Below are positions 1-5,014 of a stretch of DNA of 5,014 nucleotides, one piece after another. The stretch spans positions 1 to 5,014 of the forward strand of contig JAQVBA010000080.1 in the NCBI GenBank assembly GCA_028690555.1, read 5' to 3'. The notes beneath the pieces were generated by a model, which saw only the letters and a program-made list of their open reading frames with translations, did no database searches and was not told where the DNA came from. Every line of letters begins with the position of its first letter. The stretch's first letter is position 1. This DNA comes from Acholeplasmataceae bacterium. GTDB taxonomy: Bacteria > Bacillota_I > Bacilli_A > Acholeplasmatales > Acholeplasmataceae. A program made the translations under genes and the position numbers.

Positions 1-6
1 GCATGA

Positions 7-12
7 TATAAT
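7..12 (+). promoter_or_regulatory. Extended -10 promoter element upstream of the DUF697 gene
   Basis: The sequence reads TGATATAAT from base 4, which is a perfect TATAAT hexamer at 7-12 preceded by TG and one spacer base, the extended -10 form used by sigma-A. Any -35 box would lie outside the window. Transcription would start near base 19, inside or just before the Shine-Dalgarno sequence, giving a leader of only about 12-15 bases. That short leader is a reason for caution, and the match may be chance in AT-rich DNA. Confidence 0.45.
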
Positions 13-17
13 GAGTT

Positions 18-28
18 AAAGGAAGTGA
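18..28 (+). promoter_or_regulatory. Extended Shine-Dalgarno site of the DUF697 gene
   Basis: AAAGGAAGTGA matches the complement of the usual 16S rRNA 3' end (AAAGGAGGTGA) at 10 of 11 positions. Seven bases separate its GGAAG core from the ATG at 33, which supports that start. The same 11-mer occurs with the same spacing before the ABC ATPase gene at 2279-2289. Confidence 0.8.
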
Positions 29-32
29 ATCT

Positions 33-962
33 ATGAAAAAGAAAGACACGACCAAAATATTTTGGTATTTAGTGGCCATCGGATTTGCATTACTCTTTAT
101 CTTAATCTTAACTTCAAGCGTCTTAGATGTGGGTGAACGTCTAAGAAATATACATGTTTATGTTGAATATGCATTTTATGGAGTTTCTGTAATCTTAATT
201 TATGTTTTAATCTTAAGACCCATCCATATTATTTTCTTTTCACCAAGTTTTTCTGTTGAAACGACACTCGAACACGAAAAGAAAATCAATATGCCGCTCT
301 ACAGAAGAGTTGCACATCGTTTAATCGATGGTGGGATGCTTCCTGAGGAAGAAGTTGAGCAATTAAAACTTGCCATGCGAGACCCCTTAGTTTTACAAGA
401 AAGATTAAATCACGCCTTTACATTTCATGTGAAAAAGAAAATGAATTCAGTCATTAAAAAACATGCAAAAACGGTGATGGTATCCACAGCGATTTCACAA
501 AACGGGCGCTTAGATTTTTTCACCGTTGTGGTCGTCAATTTAAAGATGATTAAAGAACTTGTCGTGATGTGTGGATTTAGACCTTCATTTAAAAACCTAG
601 CAAAACTTACCATCAATGTTTTTACAACAGCCTTAATTGCCGAAGGATTAGAGAACTTAGACTTAAATGAAGTACTTCCAACATCAACGATTAACACATT
701 AGGTGAAATTCCAATTGCAAAACCGATGCTATCATCGATTACTCAAGGCATCTCAAACGGACTATTAACTTTAAGAATTGGCATTGTGACGAGAAAGTTT
801 TTATTTAGCGATGCAAATGAAATCACAAAAGAACAAATTAGAAGAACAGCACTTTTAGAAGCTGCGAAAATGATTCCTTCAGTCATAGCTGACGCATTTG
901 TTTCATTTCCAAAACGAATCGCTAATTTTTTCAAAAAGCCTGAGGTAGAACCTGAACTATAG
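33..962 (+). CDS. DUF697 (YcjF-like) membrane protein, 309 aa
   Basis: Predicted integral membrane protein of unknown function. The N-terminus (about residues 10-28) is a hydrophobic segment after a Lys-rich start, and a second lies at about 46-68, so it probably has a two-helix hairpin at the membrane. Residues from about 135 to 260 resemble the DUF697 domain: the patch I154-S-Q-N-G-R-L-D161 followed by a hydrophobic run, then a GFRPS patch and a long Ala/Leu/Ile-rich stretch. Two helices followed by DUF697 is the layout of E. coli YcjF. In other proteins DUF697 is fused to, or encoded beside, a small Era/YcjX-like GTPase, but no P-loop is visible here and no GTPase gene is in the window. 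The C-terminus is a short charged tail. The gene lies 144 bases ahead of the nucleoside operon and is probably a separate transcription unit. The family call rests on remembered motif shape, not a profile search. Confidence 0.7.
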   Translation: MKKKDTTKIFWYLVAIGFALLFILILTSSVLDVGERLRNIHVYVEYAFYGVSVILIYVLILRPIHIIFFSPSFSVETTLEHEKKINMPLYRRVAHRLIDGGMLPEEEVEQLKLAMRDPLVLQERLNHAFTFHVKKKMNSVIKKHAKTVMVSTAISQNGRLDFFTVVVVNLKMIKELVVMCGFRPSFKNLAKLTINVFTTALIAEGLENLDLNEVLPTSTINTLGEIPIAKPMLSSITQGISNGLLTLRIGIVTRKFLFSDANEITKEQIRRTALLEAAKMIPSVIADAFVSFPKRIANFFKKPEVEPEL

Positions 963-983
963 AAATGTATTATAAATGTATTA
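963..983. repeat. Tandem direct repeat, 2 x 10 bp with 11-bp period
   Basis: AAATGTATTA occurs at 963-972 and again, identically, at 974-983, with one T between. It begins directly after the DUF697 stop codon. The 11-bp period places both copies on nearly the same face of the helix, as in some protein-binding sites. It could equally be an accidental duplication in AT-rich spacer DNA, and no function is assigned. Confidence 0.6.
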
Positions 984-995
984 AAAAATAGGTAA

Positions 996-1011
996 AAAAT
1001 GCCGGTATTTT
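996..1011. repeat. Imperfect 16-bp palindrome centred on CCGG
   Basis: AAAATGCCGGTATTTT is symmetrical except at one position pair (G1001/T1006, a G-U pair in RNA). As RNA it would form a weak six-pair stem with a CCGG loop. There is no separate U-run after the stem, so it is a poor terminator for the upstream gene. It abuts the cre-like site and might be a protein-binding site. The symmetry is seen; the function is unknown. Confidence 0.4.
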
Positions 1012-1023
1012 AAAGCGCTTACA
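1010..1023 (+). promoter_or_regulatory. cre-like CcpA operator
   Basis: TTAAAGCGCTTACA agrees with the CcpA catabolite-responsive element consensus TGWAARCGYTWNCW at 13 of 14 positions; only the second base (T for G) differs. Its core AAGCGCTT is a perfect 8-bp palindrome. It sits one base ahead of the candidate -35 hexamer of the binding-protein gene. CcpA, the LacI-family carbon catabolite regulator of low-GC Gram-positives, could repress or activate from this position, and the sequence alone does not say which. Confidence 0.65.
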
Positions 1024-1024
1024 C

Positions 1025-1060
1025 TTGCTTTTAGAGCCTATACCATGTAAAATATATAAT
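1025..1060 (+). promoter_or_regulatory. Sigma-A-type promoter region of the nucleoside importer operon
   Basis: Two overlapping choices are visible. TTGCTT at 1025-1030 and TAAAAT at 1048-1053 are separated by the ideal 17 bases (3/6 and 5/6 matches). A perfect TATAAT at 1055-1060 has only a poor -35 candidate (TTAGAG, 1031-1036) at 18 bases. Transcription would begin near 1060 or 1067, leaving a leader of roughly 40-47 bases. That is too short for a purine riboswitch, and no such aptamer is recognisable. Confidence 0.6.
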
Positions 1061-1065
1061 GTTAG

Positions 1066-1076
1066 GGGTTTAACCC
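1066..1076. promoter_or_regulatory. GGGTT-T-AACCC palindrome at the predicted transcription start
   Basis: Two perfect 5-bp arms flank a central T immediately downstream of the -10 box. The flanks add a further matched TT/AA pair at 1062-1063 and 1079-1080. The position over or just after +1 suits a repressor operator. It does not fit the PurR box or CodY box consensus when aligned by eye. With a one-base centre it cannot form a useful RNA hairpin, so a DNA-level role is more plausible. The function is inferred. Confidence 0.4.
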
Positions 1077-1093
1077 GAAAACATCACAAAACA

Positions 1094-1100
1094 AAAGGAG
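1094..1100 (+). promoter_or_regulatory. Ribosome binding site of the BMP lipoprotein gene
   Basis: AAAGGAG lies six bases before the ATG at 1107. It is a strong consensus Shine-Dalgarno sequence and fixes this start, which also gives a complete lipoprotein signal peptide. Confidence 0.85.
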
Positions 1101-1106
1101 AAAAGT

Positions 1107-2219
1107 ATGAAGAAATTTTTTGCATTATTTATCTTATTAGTTGCCGGCTTCGTTTTAGTAGGATGCGCGGGTAAAGAGTATAAGATTGCTATGATCACTG
1201 ACTCAGGTGATATTGATGACCGTTCATTTAACCAAACAACATGGGAAGGTATTGTTGCTTATGGTGAAGAAAACGATGTCACTCATAAGTATTACAAACC
1301 AACAGAGATTAGTTATAACGCTTATGTTGCTGCCATTGACTTAGCAATTAAAAACGGCGCTGAAATCGTTGTAACTCCTGGTTATTTCTTTGAACAAGCG
1401 ATTCACTTTGCTCAAACTAAATATCCAGACATTAAGTTCTTACTCATCGATGGTTCACCAAACAACGTGTTGGATTGGGATACAATGGAAACTTATGATG
1501 GCTCAGATCCTGATTTTGCAATTGCACCAAATACATTATCAGTCATTTACCAAGAAGAACAATCAGGTTTCTTAGCTGGTTATGCTACAGTTAAAGACGG
1601 TCATGATAACTTAGGATTCTTTGGTGGTATTAAAGTTCCAGCCGTTCAAAGATTTGGTATTGGTTGGATTGCAGGTGCTTACTTAGCAGCTGATGAACTT
1701 GACATTGATTTAACATTTACTGCAGACCATTATGAATACTTAAATTCATTTGAAGCAAGTGATGCTTCTAAGAATAAAGCAACAACTTGGTTTAACTCAG
1801 GCGTAGACGTTATCCATGCTGCAGCTGGTGGTGCTGGTAACTCTGCAATGACTGCTGCATCAACATTAACAAACAAATGGGTGGTTGGTGTTGACGTTGA
1901 CCAATCAAGTCAATCAGAATATGTATTAACATCCGCAACTAAAGCTTTAGCACGTACTGTTCAAGAAACTCTAGAAGCATTCTATGCAAACGCATGGGTT
2001 GGTGGAATTTCTAAAACAAGCGGCGCAGAAGATTTTGGTGTTGAACTACCAATAAATGAAGATGCTTGGAGATTCTCGACATTTACAGTAGCAGAATACG
2101 AAGCATTATTTGACAAACTCGTAGATGGCACCATCGTTGTTCCTAAGACTGGGGCAGAACTTGAAGCATTCTTAGCTAACTTAGGCATTACCAATGCTGA
2201 CCTTGTAGCCAAAGTATAA
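1107..2219 (+). CDS. BMP-family nucleoside-binding lipoprotein of ABC importer, 370 aa
   Basis: Extracytoplasmic substrate-binding protein of the BMP/PnrA/Med family, which captures purine (and in some members other) nucleosides for an ABC importer. Residues 1-19 form a type II signal peptide: Lys2-Lys3, a hydrophobic core, then the lipobox L17-V-G-C20. Cys20 would be lipidated, anchoring the mature protein to the outer face of the membrane. The family signature D-x-G-x3-D-x-SFNQ is present at 32-43. Other family landmarks are GFLAGY (154-159), a GG-x3-P patch with F183 in the hinge region, the Gly/Ala-rich loop at 238-245, and VGVDVDQ at 260-266, whose acidic residues lie in the ribose-contacting part of the pocket in PnrA. 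The length is normal for the family and no break is seen. B. subtilis NupN, Lactococcus BmpA and Treponema PnrA are functional models. Which nucleosides it prefers cannot be read from the sequence. Confidence 0.93.
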   Translation: MKKFFALFILLVAGFVLVGCAGKEYKIAMITDSGDIDDRSFNQTTWEGIVAYGEENDVTHKYYKPTEISYNAYVAAIDLAIKNGAEIVVTPGYFFEQAIHFAQTKYPDIKFLLIDGSPNNVLDWDTMETYDGSDPDFAIAPNTLSVIYQEEQSGFLAGYATVKDGHDNLGFFGGIKVPAVQRFGIGWIAGAYLAADELDIDLTFTADHYEYLNSFEASDASKNKATTWFNSGVDVIHAAAGGAGNSAMTAASTLTNKWVVGVDVDQSSQSEYVLTSATKALARTVQETLEAFYANAWVGGISKTSGAEDFGVELPINEDAWRFSTFTVAEYEALFDKLVDGTIVVPKTGAELEAFLANLGITNADLVAKV

Positions 2220-2233
2220 TATTTAATTTGATG

Positions 2234-2273
2234 ATGGATAAAAGGGGAGAGCGAAAGTTTTCCCCTTATCTAT
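2234..2273 (+). ncRNA. Intergenic stem-loop with GAAA tetraloop (mRNA processing/stability or attenuation element)
   Basis: The transcript can fold into a long hairpin. GGGGAGAGC (2244-2252) pairs with GUUUUCCCC (2257-2265), including two G-U pairs, closed by a C-G pair on a GAAA (GNRA) tetraloop at 2253-2256. The stem continues with two A-U pairs, a two-base A bulge (2240-2241) and six more pairs (2234-2239 with 2268-2273, one G-U). No run of U follows on the + strand, so it is not a standard intrinsic terminator. It fills the gap between the binding-protein gene and the ATPase gene. Such hairpins often protect the 3' end of a binding-protein message or reduce read-through, giving excess binding protein. 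The fold is seen; the role is inferred. Confidence 0.65.
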
Positions 2274-2278
2274 AATAA

Positions 2279-2289
2279 AAAGGAAGTGA
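2279..2289 (+). promoter_or_regulatory. Extended Shine-Dalgarno site of the ABC ATPase gene
   Basis: AAAGGAAGTGA is identical to the site before the first gene and matches the anti-Shine-Dalgarno complement at 10 of 11 positions. Seven bases separate its core from the ATG at 2294. The GTG inside it (2287) is not a usable start because its frame meets TGA almost at once. Confidence 0.8.
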
Positions 2290-2293
2290 AAAG

Positions 2294-3814
2294 ATGACTT
2301 ATAAAATTGAGATGAATCACATCACCAAAGTGTTTGGATCATTAGTTGCAAACGATGATGTGACACTCAAAGTCAAACCTGCCGAGATTCATGCATTACT
2401 TGGTGAAAATGGTGCAGGAAAAAGCACTTTGATGTCCATTCTTTTTGGACTATATCAAGCTGAAGATGGCGACATTATCATTGATGGAGAAAAAGTAACT
2501 ATTCTTAATCCAAATGATGCCAATGATTTAGGCATCGGTATGGTTCACCAACATTTTAAATTGGTGGATACATTTAGCGTATTAGATAATATCATCTTAG
2601 GAGCTGAAGACACAAAGTATGGTGTTATCTCCTATGAAGAAGCACGTAAAAAATTAGAAAATTTAATTGAAAAATATCATCTAAAAGTAGAACTTGATGC
2701 ACTTATAAAAGACATTACCGTCGGACAACAACAACGTGTAGAAATCTTAAAGATGCTTTACCGTGATTCTAATATTTTAATATTTGATGAACCAACCGCA
2801 GTTTTAACACCTCAAGAAATTCATGATTTGATGGGTATTATGAGAAATTTTGCTAAAGAAGGCAAAACGATTATCTTAATTACACATAAACTCAATGAAA
2901 TTAAGGAAGTTGCTGATCGTTGTACCGTCCTTAGACGTGGAAAAATGATTGGCACAGTCAATGTGAATGAAACGTCAGTTGAAGAAATGGCAACCATGAT
3001 GGTTGGCAGAAAAGTTTCATTTACCGTTAACAAACCTGATGTAAAAACAGGTGAAGTCGTTTTTAGTGTTGAAAATCTTAACCTAGAAGGCAAAGGAAAA
3101 AAGATTTTAACGGATATCAATTTATCAGTCCATCGAGGTGAAATTGTAGGCATTGCGGGTATTGATGGTAATGGGCAAACAGAATTTGTCCAAGCTATTA
3201 CAGGTTTAATTCCTACACATCATGGAAAAGTCATGTTAAATGGTGAAGATATCACGAAAGCTTCGATCCGTAAAAAATATGAAATTGGGATGTCCCATAT
3301 TCCAGAAGATCGTCAAAAACATGGCGTTGTTTTAGACTTCAATTTAGAAAGTAATATGGTCATTCAAAATTATTATCAAAAGCAGTTTCAACGTAAATCT
3401 TTCCTTAAGTTCAAACAGATAAGAGAGTATACCAATAACTTAATTGAAAAATTTGATATTCGAAGTGAACGTGGAGCAGAAACTGATCTACGTAGCATGA
3501 GTGGTGGAAATCAGCAAAAAGCGATTTTAGGTCGTGAAATCTCTAGAAATCACGAATTACTCATCGCTGTTCAGCCCACTAGAGGTTTAGATGTAGGGGC
3601 AATTGAATTTATTCACAAGCAACTCATCGAAGAAAGAAGTAGACAAAAAGGAATATTATTAGTTTCATTAGAACTAGATGAAATCTTGGATTTATCTGAT
3701 CGCATTTTAGTCATGTATGAAGGTGAAATTGTAGCAGAATTAGATCCTAAGAAAACCAACTATGATGAAATAGGATTGTACATGTCTGGTGGAAAGCGAG
3801 GACTTAAAGCATGA
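2294..3814 (+). CDS. Tandem-domain ABC transporter ATPase (NupO/YufO-like), 506 aa
   Basis: Cytoplasmic ATPase that drives the nucleoside importer, with two nucleotide-binding domains in one chain as in RbsA/MglA-type and NupO-type proteins. Domain 1 (about 4-240) has a full Walker A, GENGAGKST at 37-45, the signature VGQQQR at 143-148, Walker B ending in D165-E166, and the H-loop His198. Domain 2 (about 255-500) has the degenerate Walker A GIDGNGQTE around 289-297 with no catalytic-type lysine, the signature SGGNQQK at 403-409, the QPTRGLDVG patch from 427, and a Ser-containing SLELDE in place of the H-loop His. This one-good, one-degenerate arrangement is normal for the family, so domain 1 probably does most hydrolysis. 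About 506 residues is the usual length. The stop codon overlaps the permease start in ATGA, indicating translational coupling. The B. subtilis counterpart is nupO (yufO). Assignment to nucleosides rests on the BMP neighbour, since sugar-transport ATPases look alike. Confidence 0.95.
   Translation: MTYKIEMNHITKVFGSLVANDDVTLKVKPAEIHALLGENGAGKSTLMSILFGLYQAEDGDIIIDGEKVTILNPNDANDLGIGMVHQHFKLVDTFSVLDNIILGAEDTKYGVISYEEARKKLENLIEKYHLKVELDALIKDITVGQQQRVEILKMLYRDSNILIFDEPTAVLTPQEIHDLMGIMRNFAKEGKTIILITHKLNEIKEVADRCTVLRRGKMIGTVNVNETSVEEMATMMVGRKVSFTVNKPDVKTGEVVFSVENLNLEGKGKKILTDINLSVHRGEIVGIAGIDGNGQTEFVQAITGLIPTHHGKVMLNGEDITKASIRKKYEIGMSHIPEDRQKHGVVLDFNLESNMVIQNYYQKQFQRKSFLKFKQIREYTNNLIEKFDIRSERGAETDLRSMSGGNQQKAILGREISRNHELLIAVQPTRGLDVGAIEFIHKQLIEERSRQKGILLVSLELDEILDLSDRILVMYEGEIVAELDPKKTNYDEIGLYMSGGKRGLKA
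3798..3802 (+). promoter_or_regulatory. Ribosome binding site of the first permease, inside the ATPase gene
   Basis: GAGGA lies eight bases before the ATG at 3811, within the last codons of the ATPase gene. It supports the overlapping start rather than the next in-frame ATG at 3820. Confidence 0.65.
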
Positions 3815-4905
3815 AAAATATGTTAAATAAGTTTATAATCGCTATTAAGCCAAGTTTAATCGCTGTTGCATTTGGTCTATTTGTTGGACTTATTATCATG
3901 TTAGCTTTCAATCCAATGGAAGCATTTCCGGCTTTAATCACACTTTTATTAGGTGGATTTAATGGAGGGCTTCAAGGAATAGGAAATACTTTGTACATGG
4001 CTGCACCTATTATCTTATCAGGTCTAGCTGTCGCATTTGCATTCAAAACTGGGCTATTTAATATTGGGGCTTCAGGGCAGATGATGGTTGGTGCTTATGT
4101 TGCAGTTCATATTGGTGTTTTATGGAATGTTCCTGGGTTATTGCATTGGATAGTAGCTTTACTACTTGGTGGATGTGCAGGGCTTATCTGGGGATTAATT
4201 CCAGGACTTTTAAAAGCATTTCGTAATGTGAATGAAGTTATTGCATCCATCATGATGAACTATATTGCCTCATTTTTACTCATTATGCTTATCAATCAAA
4301 ATGTGATTCAAGAGCTTCGAGCTGAAGCCCGTATTGTTCAAAGATCCGCTGTCTTACCATCATTATCATTTTTGTTTCCTGGATCAACTATTAATATTGG
4401 GATTGTTTTAACAATCATCATTGTGATATTAGTCCACATTTTAATTCATAAGACGACTTTAGGATTTCAACTAAGAGCATCTGGATTTTCGATGGATGGC
4501 TCTAAATATGCCGGGATGAATACTAAACGTAATATTGTAGTTGCTATGGCTTTATCAGGCCTTTTTGCTGGACTTGGTGGTGCGATAATGTTCTTAACAT
4601 TTGGTAAAGCTTTACCTGCAGATGGCGTGATATTTGCTGAAGGTTTTGATGGGATATCAGTAGCTCTATTAGGCTTAGGTGAACCTATTGGTGCACTATT
4701 CGCTGGTCTTTTCTTAAGTAATATTCGCATGGGCGGGTATTATTTACAAAGTTTTGTCTTCGTTCCACAAATTGTGGATATGATTGTTGCGATCATTATT
4801 TATATGACTGCAATCTCTATTACCGTTCAAGCACTCTTTAAACGCTATGGTGAACAAATTAAGACATGGAAAATAAACCGTAAAAAGAAGGGAGATGAAG
4901 CATAA
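3811..4905 (+). CDS. ABC nucleoside permease, BPD_transp_2 family (NupP/YufP-like), 364 aa
   Basis: Integral membrane permease that forms one half of the channel, together with the next gene's product. The protein is very hydrophobic, with roughly nine or ten helices judged by eye (for example about 14-33, 62-79, 86-105, 112-134, 144-163, 195-214, 244-264, 280-302, 318-345). Family landmarks are GLFNIGASGQMM (N84 to Q90 core), the NEVIASIMMNYI segment starting at N141, the cytoplasmic coupling loop with LGFQLRASG and YAGM at about 216-236 that would contact the ATPase, and FDGISVALLG from F279. The C-terminal tail is Lys-rich, as expected for the cytoplasmic side. It overlaps the ATPase gene by four bases (ATGA) and the next gene by one base (TAATG), so the three are translationally linked. 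B. subtilis nupP (yufP) is the model. The fold family is certain; the substrate is inferred from context. Confidence 0.93.
   Translation: MKNMLNKFIIAIKPSLIAVAFGLFVGLIIMLAFNPMEAFPALITLLLGGFNGGLQGIGNTLYMAAPIILSGLAVAFAFKTGLFNIGASGQMMVGAYVAVHIGVLWNVPGLLHWIVALLLGGCAGLIWGLIPGLLKAFRNVNEVIASIMMNYIASFLLIMLINQNVIQELRAEARIVQRSAVLPSLSFLFPGSTINIGIVLTIIIVILVHILIHKTTLGFQLRASGFSMDGSKYAGMNTKRNIVVAMALSGLFAGLGGAIMFLTFGKALPADGVIFAEGFDGISVALLGLGEPIGALFAGLFLSNIRMGGYYLQSFVFVPQIVDMIVAIIIYMTAISITVQALFKRYGEQIKTWKINRKKKGDEA
4890..4894 (+). promoter_or_regulatory. Ribosome binding site of the second permease
   Basis: GGGAG lies ten bases before the ATG at 4905, inside the Lys-rich 3' end of the first permease gene. The spacing is slightly long, but together with the TAATG overlap it supports coupled translation from this start. 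Confidence 0.65.
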
Positions 4906-5014
4906 TGGATGTTATTTATAATCTCATTCAAATCACCCTTGGTTCGATGACTATTTTATTAGTGGTTGCATTAGGTGGCTTACTCTCTGAACGTAGTGGT
5001 GTGACCAATATTGC
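4905..5014 (+). CDS. Second ABC nucleoside permease (NupQ/YufQ-like), 5' part only
   Basis: Thirty-six complete codons are visible before the window ends. The first helix (about residues 10-26, Leu/Val-rich) leads into LGGLLSERSGVTNI at 23-36. This matches the highly conserved start of the second permease in these operons, where an LSERSG/VxNI patch precedes the family's glycine-rich motif. The partner permease carries the equivalent GLFNIG patch about 55 residues further in, because its N-terminus is longer. The product would pair with the upstream permease to complete a heterodimeric channel, as NupP and NupQ do in B. subtilis. The ATG shares its A with the preceding TAA stop. The gene is cut by the window edge, not visibly broken. 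Confidence 0.88.
   Translation, partial: MDVIYNLIQITLGSMTILLVVALGGLLSERSGVTNI

Noticed and set aside
425..697. Open frame of 90 codons on the - strand.
   Set aside because: It lies wholly inside the well-supported DUF697 gene, lacks a convincing ribosome binding site and family features, and is a shadow frame. The same reasoning applies to the other antisense and out-of-frame stretches within the three complete ABC transporter genes.
1069..1083. Possible PurR box or CodY box around the AACCCGAAAAC stretch.
   Set aside because: Aligned by eye it has several mismatches to either consensus, including core positions.
1061..1106. Possible purine riboswitch in the leader of a nucleoside transporter.
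   Set aside because: The leader is only about 40-47 bases and shows none of the conserved aptamer segments or three-way junction pairing.
3155..3181. Second ATPase domain lacks the Walker A lysine (GNGQTE instead of GKST-type).
   Set aside because: This degenerate second site is usual in tandem ATPases of the NupO/RbsA type, so it is not a defect or novelty.
3811..3814. ATGA overlap considered as a possible TGA-as-Trp read-through.
   Set aside because: All tryptophans in these genes use TGG, no TGA occurs in frame, and a ribosome binding site supports a new start here. Ordinary translational coupling explains it.

Overview
The window carries the front part of a purine-nucleoside-type ABC importer operon, preceded by a gene for a small membrane protein with a DUF697 (YcjF-like) domain. 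All genes lie on the + strand. The DNA is AT-rich, the ribosome binding sites are strong Gram-positive-type sites, every tryptophan codon seen is TGG, and no TGA occurs inside a reading frame. Genetic code 11 therefore applies. This fits a low-GC Firmicute or an Acholeplasma-like mollicute, and argues against a Mycoplasma/Spiroplasma that reads TGA as Trp. The exact genus cannot be fixed from this sequence.

Layout: 1-32 holds a consensus extended -10 box and a long Shine-Dalgarno sequence. 33-962 is the DUF697 membrane protein. 963-1106 is a 144-base regulatory gap holding a 10-bp tandem direct repeat, an imperfect palindrome, a near-perfect CcpA catabolite-responsive element (cre), sigma-A-type promoter elements and a GC-containing palindrome at the expected transcription start. 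1107-2219 is a BMP-family substrate-binding lipoprotein. 2220-2293 is a gap filled by a strong stem-loop with a GAAA tetraloop and no U-tract. 2294-3814 is a double-domain ABC ATPase. 3811-4905 is the first permease, overlapping the ATPase by 4 bases. 4905-5014 is the start of the second permease, overlapping the first by one base and running off the window.

The last four genes have the order and sequence features of B. subtilis nupNOPQ (yufNOPQ), Lactococcus bmpA-nupABC, Streptococcus rnsBACD and the Treponema pnr systems. The lipoprotein captures nucleosides outside the membrane, the two unlike permeases form the channel, and the single tandem ATPase powers import for salvage. The cre site suggests control by carbon status. 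The stem-loop after the binding-protein gene suggests that more binding protein is made than ATPase and permeases. I see no undescribed system here. The most interesting content is the regulatory DNA in the two gaps and the orphan DUF697 gene next to the operon.
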